Source: Roseateles depolymerans
GTDB taxonomy: Bacteria; Pseudomonadota; Gammaproteobacteria; Burkholderiales; Burkholderiaceae_C
Length of the DNA: 64,000 nt
NCBI RefSeq assembly: GCF_003387155.1
Contig: NZ_QUMT01000001.1
Coordinates: 821,066 to 885,065, forward strand
Direction: 5' to 3'
Notes under the pieces: generated by a model
The model's database searches: none
The model's input: only the letters and a program-made list of their open reading frames with translations
What the model was told of the DNA's origin: nothing
Translations under genes and position numbers: made by a program
In this document: piece by piece, positions 37,809-47,639 of the stretch
Layout: every line of letters starts with the position of its first letter
Position numbering within the stretch: position 1 is the first letter of the stretch

Positions 37809-38777
37809 ATGCAGTTGAACAAGGACATCATCCTGGCGGAACCGCGCGGTTTCTGCGCGGGCGTGGACCGGGCCATCGAGATCGTCGAGCGGGCGCTGAA
37901 GAAATTCGGCGCGCCCATCTACGTCCGCCACGAGATCGTGCACAACACTTACGTGGTGAACGACCTCAAGGCCAAGGGCGCCATCTTCATCGAGGACCTG
38001 GCGGACGTGCCGCCCGGCGCCACGCTGGTGTTCTCGGCCCACGGCGTGAGCCAGGCCGTGCGCCAGGAAGCGGCGCAGCGGGGTTTCCAGGTCTTTGATG
38101 CCACCTGCCCGCTGGTCACCAAGGTGCATGTGGAAGTGGCCAAGCTCAACCGCGAGGGGTATGAGTTCATCATGATCGGCCACAAGGGCCACCCCGAGGT
38201 GGAAGGCACCATGGGGCAGCTCAGCGACGGCATCTACCTGGTGGAAGAAGCGGCGGACGTGCCCCATGTGCGGGTGAAAGACCCGTCGAAGCTGGCCGTC
38301 GTCACCCAGACGACGCTCAGCGTGGACGATGCCGCGGACATCCTGGCAGCGGTCAAGCGCCATTTCCCGCAGGTGCGAGAGCCCAAGAAGCAGGACATCT
38401 GCTACGCCACCCAGAACCGCCAGGACGCCGTCAAGGTGCTGGCGCCGAAGGTGGACGTGATGATCGTGGTGGGCAGCCCCACCAGCTCCAACAGCAACCG
38501 GCTGCGTGAACTGGCCGAGCGGCTGGGCACCCCCGCCTACATGGTGGACGCCGCGGAAGACCTCCAGGCCGAATGGCTGGACGGCCGCAGCCAGGTGGGC
38601 CTGACGGCCGGTGCGTCGGCGCCGGATGTGCTGGTGCAGGCCGTGATCGATCGCCTGCGCCAGCTGGGCGCGACCACCGTGCGCAAGCTGCCGGGTGTGG
38701 AAGAGCATGTGCGCTTCCCGCTGCCGATGGGCCTGGGTGACAAGTCCATGGCCGAGGTCACCAGCGAACGATCTTGA
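37809..38777 (+). CDS. ispH: 4-hydroxy-3-methylbut-2-enyl diphosphate reductase
   Basis: The 322-residue IspH makes IPP and DMAPP in the last MEP step. Its three cluster-binding Cys residues are in [23 protein letters not shown] and in [13 protein letters not shown]'s upstream [14 protein letters not shown] at 37809 has GGAGCGG upstream; a GTG overlapping the fkpB stop at 37794 is also possible. Confidence 0.96.
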   Translation: MQLNKDIILAEPRGFCAGVDRAIEIVERALKKFGAPIYVRHEIVHNTYVVNDLKAKGAIFIEDLADVPPGATLVFSAHGVSQAVRQEAAQRGFQVFDATCPLVTKVHVEVAKLNREGYEFIMIGHKGHPEVEGTMGQLSDGIYLVEEAADVPHVRVKDPSKLAVVTQTTLSVDDAADILAAVKRHFPQVREPKKQDICYATQNRQDAVKVLAPKVDVMIVVGSPTSSNSNRLRELAERLGTPAYMVDAAEDLQAEWLDGRSQVGLTAGASAPDVLVQAVIDRLRQLGATTVRKLPGVEEHVRFPLPMGLGDKSMAEVTSERS

Positions 38778-38860
38778 TCGCTGCCGGGCAGGGCCACGGG
38801 CATGGCGCCCGCGGCACCCGCCTCGACCTCGAGCGCTCCTGCGACTCGACCTCTCCCTGA

Positions 38861-40216
<1,356 letters not shown>

Positions 40217-40524
40217 GGGCCTGAAGGCCTAGGGCATCAAAGCCCTGGGCCCTAATCTGGTGATAGGTGCTTCACGGGCCTCAGCGGTTCGGAACGGTGC
40301 TGATGAGCTGCTGATGAGGTGCCGGGGGCGTGTTTGCGATGAATCGCACGCAGATGCGCGGGCACTTGTTCGGCGCCTGAAAACGCTGCTACACTCTCGG
40401 TCTTTCTCGCAGTCAACCAGCGAGGCGCGGACGGCTCAACGAAGTTCGAAGAACTTTTCAGGGCTGGCGCGTTGAACCTCAGAAGCTTTCGCGAAAGCCG
40501 GCGAATGAGGGCGTCACCGAATCA
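40217..40524 (+). other. 308-bp gap between serS and tRNA-Ser
   Basis: It contains no gene I can support. It holds a weak GC hairpin just after serS (CCTAGGGC, ATCAAA, GCCCTGGG) without a T run, the promoter described at 40366-40395, and two small inverted repeats before the tRNA (AAGTTCGAAGAACTT and GCTTTCGCGAAAGC). Confidence 0.6.
40366..40395 (+). promoter_or_regulatory. probable sigma-70 promoter of tRNA-Ser
   Basis: TTGTTC (40366-40371), an 18-base spacer and TACACT (40390-40395). The start would be about 123 bases before the tRNA, leaving a leader with two small inverted repeats that must be removed in processing. Confidence 0.45.
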
Positions 40525-40615
40525 GGGAAGGTGGCAGAGTGGTTGAATGTACCTGACTCGAAATCAGGCGTACGGTAACCCCGTACCGGGGGTTCGAATC
40601 CCCCCCTTCCCGCCA
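40525..40615 (+). tRNA. tRNA-Ser(CGA)
   Basis: A 91-nt class II tRNA: acceptor GGGAAGG pairs with CCTTCCC, anticodon loop CTCGAAA (anticodon CGA, serine, UCG codons), a long variable arm typical of serine tRNAs, T-arm GGGTTCGAATCCC, discriminator G and encoded CCA. Confidence 0.97.
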
Positions 40616-40642
40616 AGATCGCCTTGTCAGCCAAGGCATTAA

Positions 40643-40668
40643 AGCCAGTCTTCGGACTGGCTTTTTTT
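40643..40668 (+). terminator. intrinsic terminator after tRNA-Ser
   Basis: AGCCAGTC, TTCG tetraloop, GACTGGCT and a run of seven Ts, 27 bases after the tRNA. Confidence 0.95.
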
Positions 40669-40737
40669 ATTGCCGATCACTTCGATGATGCCCCGATACC
40701 GGACACTCGCTTTCATTGGGGCATTGGAGCAATTCCG

Positions 40738-41109
40738 GTGGAGCATCTTCTGCATGGCTCATGTCACTGTGGAGCGGTCCAGCTACGCCTGCCGCATCTT
40801 CCCTCTCGAGCGACCGAGTGCAACTGCTCCATATGCCGCCGCCTAGGCGCCCTATGGGGCGTATTCGACTGGACGACTGTCGGGCTGAGCGCTGAGCCGA
40901 GGGCGCTGGAGGAATACATCTGGGGCGAGAAGACCTTGCGCACCATGCGGTGCCGGGTCTGCGGGTGTGCCACGCATTGGGAGCCTTTGCGGCCTCAGCC
41001 GGACGCCTGGCATGGGGTCAATCTGCGAATGTTCCCGCCGGAGTTGCTTCAGCATGTCCAGATCCGCCGATTCGATGGTGCGGACTCGTGGACATTCATC
41101 GACGACTAG
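40738..41109 (+). CDS. GFA-family (CENP-V/GFA) zinc protein
   Basis: A 123-residue protein starting at a GTG: HGSCHCGAVQLRL, ATECNCSICRRLGA, and a later CRVCGCATHWE give the CxC...CxxC zinc-binding pattern of the glutathione-dependent formaldehyde-activating (GFA) family. Most members have an unknown small substrate. Upstream of the GTG there is no in-frame ATG that fits the family start. It stands alone between tRNA-Ser and kptA. Confidence 0.83.
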   Translation: MEHLLHGSCHCGAVQLRLPHLPSRATECNCSICRRLGALWGVFDWTTVGLSAEPRALEEYIWGEKTLRTMRCRVCGCATHWEPLRPQPDAWHGVNLRMFPPELLQHVQIRRFDGADSWTFIDD

Positions 41110-41190
41110 TCGAGCGCCCATTCCCAGCCTAGGGCCGACGATTGCAAGATCCCGCCCTATGAGCATCACTCGGCAGACCGCAGACGCAAT

Positions 41191-41766
41191 TCAAATGCTC
41201 TCGCTGTCAGTTCCTGATTCCACGCGTTCAATGAATTCCGGCGGCACGCCCTCCACCAGCCACACCCCATTGGCCGAACAGCGGAACTGATGCCCCAGGC
41301 TGGCCATCCGTGCGGCATCAATGCGCAGCAGCACAGGATCCCCATACCGCGTCCCGACGGCGACGGCGGTGCTCACGTCCTCGGTCAAATGCACGTGATG
41401 CCGAGCGCGCCGGTCCAGCCCGCCGCTCAGGATGGATTCCACGAAGCGTGAGGCGGTGCCGTGATAAAGCACCGCAGGCGGCGTGATGACGGGCAAGTCC
41501 AGGTCCACGTCAATCGAGTGCCCCTGATTCGCGCGAATCAGCGTCTCATCGTCATTCAGCGCGAATCGCTTCTTGTCACTGGCGTTGACGAGCTCCCTCA
41601 ATGCCTCGCGGGAGAGGGGCTGGCCGGCCGCCTCCATCTTCTGAAGCAAATCGTCCACGCGGGCCCAGCCGGAGGCATCCAGCGCCAGTCCGATCTTCTC
41701 CGGCTGGTGGCGCAGCACCAGACTCAAAAACTTGCTGATCGACGTCAGCTTCGACGGTGTTTGCAT
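41191..41766 (-). CDS. kptA: RNA 2'-phosphotransferase (KptA/Tpt1)
   Basis: The 191-residue KptA removes the 2'-phosphate left at a splice or repair junction and transfers it to NAD+, releasing ADP-ribose 1'',2''-cyclic phosphate and nicotinamide. N-terminal winged-helix region ISKFLSLVLRHQPEKIGLALD (catalytic Arg-His), WARVDDLLQK, then YHGTASRFVESI, RRARHHVHLTEDVSTA and VGTRYGDPVLLRIDA form the catalytic RHRR set and NAD pocket. AGGAGG sits 7 bases before the ATG at 41766; an ATG two codons upstream is too close to it. Bacteria lack tRNA splicing, so its RNA target is probably a damaged or ligated RNA. Divergent from nrtR across a palindrome. Confidence 0.93.
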   Translation of the reverse strand: MQTPSKLTSISKFLSLVLRHQPEKIGLALDASGWARVDDLLQKMEAAGQPLSREALRELVNASDKKRFALNDDETLIRANQGHSIDVDLDLPVITPPAVLYHGTASRFVESILSGGLDRRARHHVHLTEDVSTAVAVGTRYGDPVLLRIDAARMASLGHQFRCSANGVWLVEGVPPEFIERVESGTDSESI

Positions 41767-41870
41767 TTCCATTCCTCCTCTGATTCGGGACGCCTGCAAA
41801 GGCCATTCCCGATGTCCATCCATGATTCGACCTCGTCCCATCCCATATGGCGATGATCGATTAGTTGTTT

Positions 41871-41893
41871 TGTACATCTTAATAAGGTGTACA
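41871..41893. promoter_or_regulatory. palindromic operator candidate for NrtR
   Basis: TGTACATCTTAATAAGGTGTACA (23 bases with a single mismatch pair between arms; outer TGTACA repeats are perfect) lies 14 bases before the nrtR ATG and 105 bases from the kptA ATG. The immediate flank GTACAA continues the pattern. Such autoregulatory sites are expected for NrtR, but the exact motif for this lineage is inference. Confidence 0.6.
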
Positions 41894-41906
41894 GTACAAC
41901 CATCCG

Positions 41907-42668
41907 ATGCCACGCGTCAAGTCGTTTCAAGCCATGGCCCCCAAAGTTCCCCGCCAGCAACAGCCGGATTTCCCACGCCCGTACACCACGGTGGACGTCG
42001 TGATCTTCACGGTTCTGGACGAAGCGCTAAAGGTGCTTCTGGTGCAACGCCCGCTGGACACCTCCGACCCATACCCGGGGCGCTGGGCGCTGCCCGGCGG
42101 CTTTGTGGACATCGAGCGGGATGCAGACCTGTTGGCCTGCGCACGTCGCAAGCTGCTGGAAAAGACGGCCGTGCGAAGCCCCTATCTGGAGCAACTGGGG
42201 AGCTGGGGCAGTGCCACGCGAGACCCGCGCGGCTGGTCGTCCACACATGCTTACTTCGCGCTCATGCCGGCCCAGGACGTGCAATTGGCCAAGGGCGCCA
42301 ATGCGGCCGATGTGGCCTGGTTCGAGGCAGACGCCGCGCTCGCCGGACCCTCACTCGCATTCGACCACGCACAGATTTTGAAAGCCGCGGTCGATCGCCT
42401 GCGCGGCAAGGTCGAGTACACGTCGCTGCCCGCCTTTCTCCTGGCCGAGCCCTTCACCTTGCCGCAGCTCCAGAAAACTTATGAAATCGTTCTGGGACGT
42501 CCCGTCGATAAAAGCGGGTTTCGCACGCGCATGATGGCGGCTGATTTCCTGGAGGAAGCGGGCGTGGTGGAGAGTGCGTCCCATCGCCCGCCGATGGGAT
42601 ACCGGCTCAAGGACCGCTCCATGCCGGTCTTCTTTCCGCGGACCTTCAGCCCCCGCGGTGAACCCTGA
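41907..42668 (+). CDS. nrtR: NrtR-type Nudix-related transcriptional regulator
   Basis: A 253-residue protein with an N-terminal Nudix-like domain (about 25-160) and a C-terminal winged helix (about 170-245: PFTLPQLQKTYEIVLGRPVD then FRTRMMAADFLEE). The Nudix box is degenerate: the usual REx2EE is R-K-L-L-E-K (about 81-86), so two catalytic Glu are Lys and hydrolysis is unlikely. NrtR proteins bind ADP-ribose or related NAD metabolites and repress NAD genes. Here it is divergent from kptA and followed 18 bp later by a macrodomain gene. An ATG at 41934 is a possible alternative start. Confidence 0.87.
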   Translation: MPRVKSFQAMAPKVPRQQQPDFPRPYTTVDVVIFTVLDEALKVLLVQRPLDTSDPYPGRWALPGGFVDIERDADLLACARRKLLEKTAVRSPYLEQLGSWGSATRDPRGWSSTHAYFALMPAQDVQLAKGANAADVAWFEADAALAGPSLAFDHAQILKAAVDRLRGKVEYTSLPAFLLAEPFTLPQLQKTYEIVLGRPVDKSGFRTRMMAADFLEEAGVVESASHRPPMGYRLKDRSMPVFFPRTFSPRGEP

Positions 42669-42686
42669 GCAACAAGGACCTCCACC

Positions 42687-43205
42687 ATGCGACCACTCGA
42701 CGCCGTCCGCGCCAACATCGTCACCCTTGAGGTCGATGCCATCGTCAATGCGGCCAATTCGTCCTTGCTCGGCGGCGGTGGGGTGGACGGTGCCATCCAT
42801 CGGGCCGCGGGCCCGGACCTGCTACAGGCGTGTCGCGCCCTGAATGGATGCAAGACCGGGCAGGCCAAGATCACCGCCGGGTTTCGGCTCGCCGCCCGTC
42901 ATGTCATTCACACGGTCGGTCCCGTCTGGCGCGGAGGCGCTCATGGCGAGGAAGCCCTCCTGCGCAGCTGCTATGTCACCAGCCTCGAGCTCGCCCGGGA
43001 TCACTCGATCGAATCCATTGCGTTTCCCAGCATCAGCACCGGCTCCTATGGATATCCGATCGAGTTGGCGGCGCAGGTGGCGGTCGCCTCGGTCGACGCG
43101 TGGCTGACCGCCCAGCCGCTGCCGGTCGCCGTCACTTTCTGCTGCTTTTCCGAAGCCGACCTGGCGGTCTATGAAACCGTTCTCGCGCAACGTCGCCCGT
43201 CCTGA
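42687..43205 (+). CDS. MacroD-like macrodomain protein (ADP-ribose derivative hydrolase)
   Basis: A 172-residue single macrodomain: VDAIVNAANSSLLGGGGVDG, AIHRAAGPDLL, GQAKITAGFRLAARHVIHTVGP and the phosphate loop SISTGSYGYPI. The NAAN and GGGGVDG motifs are those of MacroD-type enzymes that deacetylate O-acetyl-ADP-ribose, remove ADP-ribose from proteins or process ADP-ribose-1''-phosphate. It follows nrtR by 18 bp, so it should be co-transcribed; with kptA next door, recycling the KptA by-product is a plausible role (inference). ACAAGGACC precedes the ATG. Confidence 0.92.
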   Translation: MRPLDAVRANIVTLEVDAIVNAANSSLLGGGGVDGAIHRAAGPDLLQACRALNGCKTGQAKITAGFRLAARHVIHTVGPVWRGGAHGEEALLRSCYVTSLELARDHSIESIAFPSISTGSYGYPIELAAQVAVASVDAWLTAQPLPVAVTFCCFSEADLAVYETVLAQRRPS

Positions 43206-43321
43206 CACAGCACCCGCGCCCGTCACCGAAACCCCGTAGACTCCGCCCCCAACGGCGCCCCTGCGCGCCGAATGTCCTGCCCAGCACTCCCCCGGCGCCT
43301 CTCCGGCGCCCGACGGTTCCC

Positions 43322-43792
43322 ATGCCTACCGCCATCACCGTATCGCTCGAACCTGCCGCCCAGCCGGACGTCATCGCGCTCATCGAGGCGCTGGACGCCT
43401 ATCAGATCCCGCTGTATCCCGCGGAGAGTCACCACGGCATCGACATGGCCGCGCTGTCCCAGCCCCACGTGCTGTTTGCTGTGGCACGAGACGGGGAGGG
43501 CAGGGCCGTCGCCTGCGGCGCCATCGTGGTGGGGGCGGACTACGGAGAACTCAAGCGCATGTACACCCTGCCCAGCCATCGCGGTCAGGGCATCGCCCGC
43601 GCGCTGCTGGCGCTGCTGGAATCGGAAGCCCGAGCCCGGGGCGTGCGCCAGTTCACCCTCGAGACCGGCTATCTCCAGCACGACGCCATCGGCTTGTACG
43701 AACGGCTGGGATACCGCCGCTGCGGCCCCTTCGGTGATTACGCCGAAGACCCCAACAGCGTCTTCATGAGCAAGCACAGCGAGCCCGCATGA
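43322..43792 (+). CDS. GNAT family N-acetyltransferase
   Basis: A 156-residue GNAT: LKRMYTLPSHRGQGIARALLALLESEA contains the acetyl-CoA R-G-x-G-x-A motif; GLYERLGYRRCGPFGDYAEDP is the typical C-terminal block. The order and PFGDY end resemble the family of small acetyltransferases often named YafP-like, substrate unknown. Its stop overlaps the AI-2E gene start (ATGA). Confidence 0.9.
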   Translation: MPTAITVSLEPAAQPDVIALIEALDAYQIPLYPAESHHGIDMAALSQPHVLFAVARDGEGRAVACGAIVVGADYGELKRMYTLPSHRGQGIARALLALLESEARARGVRQFTLETGYLQHDAIGLYERLGYRRCGPFGDYAEDPNSVFMSKHSEPA

Positions 43793-45636
43793 GCGCCCAG
43801 ACGACCCCTCCCGCCGCCGCCACGCCGCTGCCCGTCAAACTCCTGGTTGGGCTCGGTGTGCTGGCCGTGCTGTACCTGGGCCGAGAAGTGCTGGAGCCGC
43901 TGACGCTGGCCGCCATGCTGAGCTTCCTGATGGCGCCTGTGGTCCGCAAGCTGCGCAGCCTCGGGCTCAACCAGACCACGGCGGCCATCGGTACGCTGAC
44001 ACTGGCCGGTCTGGTGGTGGCCGGCATTGCGATGGTGCTGGTGATGCAGCTGGGCGCCTTGTCGCGCGAGCTGCCCGCCTATGAGGAGAACGTGCGCGCC
44101 AAGGTCACGCGGCTGCGCATGATGACGCTGGACCAGTTGCAGGAAGCGCAAGGCCGCGCCGGTCGCATGATTGGCGATCTGGCCGTGCCCGCCGACAGCA
44201 GTTCTCGCTCGATGGGCGGCAACGACGCCGACGGCAACGACCGGTCTGCCGGCGCGGGCGACCCGAAGCCCGACACCAGCGCCACGCTCATCCGCCAGTT
44301 CCTGGCCGCCGTGTGGGGACCGGTCGGCGTCGTGGGCATCGTTGTGCTGGTGCTGATCTTCGCGCTGCTGGAACAGGACGCCCTGCGTGACCGCCTGATC
44401 CGACTCGTGGGCGGCCACGATGTGCGTGCGGCCACGGCAGCCTTCAACGACGCCGGCCAGCGGCTGTCGCGTTATTTCGTGTCGCAGTTCCTGGTGAACG
44501 TCGGCGTCGGGCTGGTCATTGGGCTGCTGCTGTTCATCACCCATGTGCCGCACGCCACCATCTGGGCGGTGCTGGCGGGCTTGCTGCGGTTCATCCCGTA
44601 TGTAGGCTTTCCCGCTGCAGCGCTGTGTGCGGGCGTGATGTCCGCCGCGATGGCACCGGGCTGGGACCTGATGGTGTCCACGCTGCTGATCTTCCTGGCG
44701 GTGGAAGTCGTGGTGGCGCATGTCATCGAGCCGCAGCTGTATGGCCATGCAACCGGGCTGTCGCCGTTTTCGGTCGTGGTGTCGGCCATCTTCTGGAGCG
44801 CCCTGTGGGGGCCGGTGGGACTGCTGCTCTCCACGCCGCTGACGCTGTGCCTGGTGGTGGCCGGTCGCCATGTGCAGGCGCTGTCGTTTCTCGATGTGCT
44901 GCTGGGGGACGCGCCGGCGCTGGACCACAGCCAGCGCTTCTACCAGCGCAGCATCAGCGGCAATGCGGTGGAGATCCTGGCGGATGCGCGGGCCTACCTG
45001 AAGCGACGCACCCTGGCCCGTTACTGCGACCGAGTGGTGATGCCGGCGATGGAGCTGGCCCGTCGCGACTTCGAGCAGAACCTGATTACCCCGGAGCAGC
45101 GCCTGGCCGCGCAGCAGGTCATCGCGCAGGTCTTCGCCAGCCTGACGCACACCCCGTTGCCGCGGCGCCGAAAGGCCGCCGTGCTGGACGGCGCCGACCT
45201 TGGCATGCGCCTGCGCCAGGATCGTCTGCAGACCGAAGGCCAGTGGCAGGGCGCGCTGGATGTGCCGGCCGGCTCGGTGATGCTGTGCATCAGCATGGGC
45301 GGCCGCGGCGCGCATCTGGTGGCGGAGATCCTCGTGCGGGTGCTGCGGGACAGCCGCTTCGACGCCCGCCACGTCACGGCGCAGGAGCTGACCGGCGCGC
45401 CCGATGAGGCGAAGTTGGAAGCAATTGGCACGGTCTTTGTGGTGGGCGCCTCGGTGGAGGAGCACGACCCTGAAGAGGCTCGCCTGCTCAACGACTGCCT
45501 GGCGCAGTTGCCCAATGCCAATGTGGTGCTGGTGATGCCTTCCGGGCAGTCCACGAAGGACCCGATTGCCGAGGGCCGTCCCCGCCGCACGGCCTATTCC
45601 TTCGAGGAAGTCCTGGCCCTGATGCCCGAGAAATGA
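43789..45636 (+). CDS. AI-2E family transporter with long soluble C-terminal region
   Basis: A 615-residue membrane protein. The first 370 residues hold about eight helices in the PerM/AI-2E arrangement (LLVGLGVLAVLYLGREVLEPL, LLRFIPYVGFPAAALC, GHATGLSPFSVVVSAIFWSALWGPVGLLLSTPL), with a hydrophilic Gly/Asp-rich loop at 140-165. Residues 375-615 are soluble, containing IHxM-like GSVMLCISMGGRGAH and VVGASVEEHDPEEA; no domain is recognised. Typical AI-2E proteins end near 350-370. Substrate not inferable. Confidence 0.85.
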   Translation: MSAQTTPPAAATPLPVKLLVGLGVLAVLYLGREVLEPLTLAAMLSFLMAPVVRKLRSLGLNQTTAAIGTLTLAGLVVAGIAMVLVMQLGALSRELPAYEENVRAKVTRLRMMTLDQLQEAQGRAGRMIGDLAVPADSSSRSMGGNDADGNDRSAGAGDPKPDTSATLIRQFLAAVWGPVGVVGIVVLVLIFALLEQDALRDRLIRLVGGHDVRAATAAFNDAGQRLSRYFVSQFLVNVGVGLVIGLLLFITHVPHATIWAVLAGLLRFIPYVGFPAAALCAGVMSAAMAPGWDLMVSTLLIFLAVEVVVAHVIEPQLYGHATGLSPFSVVVSAIFWSALWGPVGLLLSTPLTLCLVVAGRHVQALSFLDVLLGDAPALDHSQRFYQRSISGNAVEILADARAYLKRRTLARYCDRVVMPAMELARRDFEQNLITPEQRLAAQQVIAQVFASLTHTPLPRRRKAAVLDGADLGMRLRQDRLQTEGQWQGALDVPAGSVMLCISMGGRGAHLVAEILVRVLRDSRFDARHVTAQELTGAPDEAKLEAIGTVFVVGASVEEHDPEEARLLNDCLAQLPNANVVLVMPSGQSTKDPIAEGRPRRTAYSFEEVLALMPEK

Positions 45637-45823
45637 AGCGGGACGCGGCTGACATCGAGTCGCGCCGCTGAGGTCGCCGCGCATGCCGGCGCATCTTCTC
45701 GCGTTCAGCCGCCCCAATCCGCGCAGGATGACCGCCGTTCGCCTCCTTTAGAGCGTGGCCTCGACCCTTCTCAGGGTTCTCCCGGGGGATACTCGCCGGC
45801 ACGTTTTCTGCTTCGTCTACGGG

Positions 45824-46495
45824 ATGAGTGACTTACCCCTGCACCCCCCCGTCGATGCCGCTGCCACCACCCCGGCGCCGGCGACGATGGACGACCTGAC
45901 CATCCGCTCACACACCCTGTTTGAGGATGCCCAGGCCATATTCACCGGCACCTTGTTTGTCTCACTGGCGCTGATCCTGTTTGCGCAGGCAGGACTGCTC
46001 ACGGGCGGCACGGCGGGCGCCGCGTTTGTGCTGCACTACGCCACCGATGTGAACCTGGGGCGGCTGTTCTTCCTGATCAACCTGCCGTTCTACTGGTTCG
46101 CGTGGACGCGCATGGGCCGCGAATTCACGATCAAGACCTTCATCTCGATCGCGCTGCTGTCCCTGATGACGGAGTTTTCGCCCCGGCTCTTCGCCATCGA
46201 CCGGCTGCATCCGGCCTATGCGGCGGTGCTGGGCGGCCTGCTGCTGGGGTCGGGCTGCCTGTTCCTGGCGCGTCACCGTGCCAGCCTGGGCGGTGCGACC
46301 ATCGTGTCGCTCTATTTGCAAAAGGCCAAGGGGTGGCGCGCCGGCAAGGTGCAGATGGCCATGGACTGCGCCATCGTGCTGCTGGCCCTGACGGTCATCT
46401 CACCGGAGCGGGTGGCGTATTCGGTGCTGGCTGCGGTGGTGATGAATCTGTTCATCGCCGTGAACCATCGACCGGGACGGTATGCGGTGTTGTGA
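45824..46495 (+). CDS. YitT/DUF161-family membrane protein
   Basis: A 223-residue polytopic membrane protein with five or six helices (ALILFAQAGLLTGGTAGAAFVLHY, FFLINLPFYWFAWTRMGREF, YAAVLGGLLLGSGCLFLARHRASLGG). The GGTAG and NLPFY...G patterns are hallmarks of YitT proteins, whose function is unknown. ATG at 45824 chosen; an upstream frame exists without membrane character. Confidence 0.88.
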   Translation: MSDLPLHPPVDAAATTPAPATMDDLTIRSHTLFEDAQAIFTGTLFVSLALILFAQAGLLTGGTAGAAFVLHYATDVNLGRLFFLINLPFYWFAWTRMGREFTIKTFISIALLSLMTEFSPRLFAIDRLHPAYAAVLGGLLLGSGCLFLARHRASLGGATIVSLYLQKAKGWRAGKVQMAMDCAIVLLALTVISPERVAYSVLAAVVMNLFIAVNHRPGRYAVL

Positions 46496-46606
46496 CCGCA
46501 AATGGAGTTTCAGGGTAAACCCTTGAATTCCCGGCGTCACCCCCCGATGAACTGCCAAATCCGTCAACCCGCCGGAAAAAAAGTGTATCGGTTTCATAAA
46601 TCGCCC

Positions 46607-46633
46607 TAAAGTCATCCGGGAGCGGGCCGAAAA
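46607..46633 (+). promoter_or_regulatory. sigma-28 (FliA) promoter
   Basis: TAAAGTCA (46607-46614), 11 bases, GCCGAAAA (46626-46633): a near-perfect match to the enterobacterial FliA consensus TAAAGTTT-N11-GCCGATAA. It lies 93 bases upstream of the next ATG, in the correct orientation, with no other gene between. Confidence 0.75.
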
Positions 46634-46726
46634 ACCGAACATGCCCTGAAAAGGTAAGCAGGTGGGGACTTCTCCCCGCCCGGCATCCGCTGGCCGATTC
46701 CGCGGAACCCTTCGTGGAGGCACATC

Positions 46727-47431
46727 ATGATCTCTGCTCTCGCAACAACCGCGACCAGCTCCGCTTCAAGCGCTGTGCCGCTGCGCAGCCGCGAGCAGGA
46801 GTCCGTCAATACCGTGGACGCTCCGGAAGCGTCGGCGGTCGTCACCCTGTCCGCTGCCGGCGCATCCCTGGCGGCGGCGGCCAATGCGTCCACGTCCGTC
46901 GCCGTGAACACGCCGGCTACAACGGCCAACAACACCAGGACGGCGCCGTCGGCCAGCACGACGCCCGCAGGGCCGCGTGTGGCCGCGACCACGGCCAGCG
47001 CGTCCGCTGCCGTGCGTCAAGCGCCGCAGGCCGCTGAAACGGCTCCGACAGCTCAGACGGCGCAGACGGCTCAGGTGCCCGAGCCGGCTCAGACGGCTCA
47101 AGCCGCCGAGGCGGTCAGCGCACCGGTCGCGGCCGCCCCGCAAAGCGCCGCGCCGGAAACCGCCACCTTCACCGGTCCTGCGCGGGCCGCCGCGCCACCG
47201 GCCAGCAGCGCTTCCTCCACCGCGTCGTCGACGTCGGATCTGTCCCTGGTGCCCAACCTGATCTACGCGCCGGCGGACAGCAATGAGGACGGGGTGATCT
47301 CCGCCGCGGAGCAGAAGGCCTATGACCTGGAGCAGTTCCCGGAAGGCGTCGAGCCCAAGGCTGCCCCGGTGCCGCCCCGGGTGAGCCAGGAACTGCGGGA
47401 ATACGTCGCCGTGGCACGAGGCGGCGACTAA
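46727..47431 (+). CDS. Ala/Thr-rich protein with EF-hand-like motif, sigma-28-dependent
   Basis: A 234-residue low-complexity protein: residues 1-165 are Ala, Thr, Ser, Gln, Pro-rich with TAQTAQ-type repeats (about 108-125), and the C-terminal part has an EF-hand-like loop DSNEDGVISAAEQKAYD. No signal peptide is apparent. The sigma-28 promoter upstream groups it with flagellar or chemotaxis genes, and low-complexity, unfolded proteins of this type are often exported by the flagellar apparatus, but that is inference. GTGGAGGCAC precedes the ATG. Function unknown. Confidence 0.7.
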   Translation: MISALATTATSSASSAVPLRSREQESVNTVDAPEASAVVTLSAAGASLAAAANASTSVAVNTPATTANNTRTAPSASTTPAGPRVAATTASASAAVRQAPQAAETAPTAQTAQTAQVPEPAQTAQAAEAVSAPVAAAPQSAAPETATFTGPARAAAPPASSASSTASSTSDLSLVPNLIYAPADSNEDGVISAAEQKAYDLEQFPEGVEPKAAPVPPRVSQELREYVAVARGGD

Positions 47432-47639
47432 GCCTGCGCCTACCGAGATGCAGCAGCCGCGGCCCGTCTGCGGCCGCTTTGTCGCCCCCGCCCGCCACTG
47501 ACGTCGGTCTGCGGCCCACCCCCGCTCCCCCTCCGGCGTCCCACCCCCATTGGTGGGCCCACCTCAGGTGGGTAGCGATGTCCTCCCATCCCGCGCACAG
47601 TCCATCCATCGTGGCCGTTGGGCCATGCAGGAGACGGAC

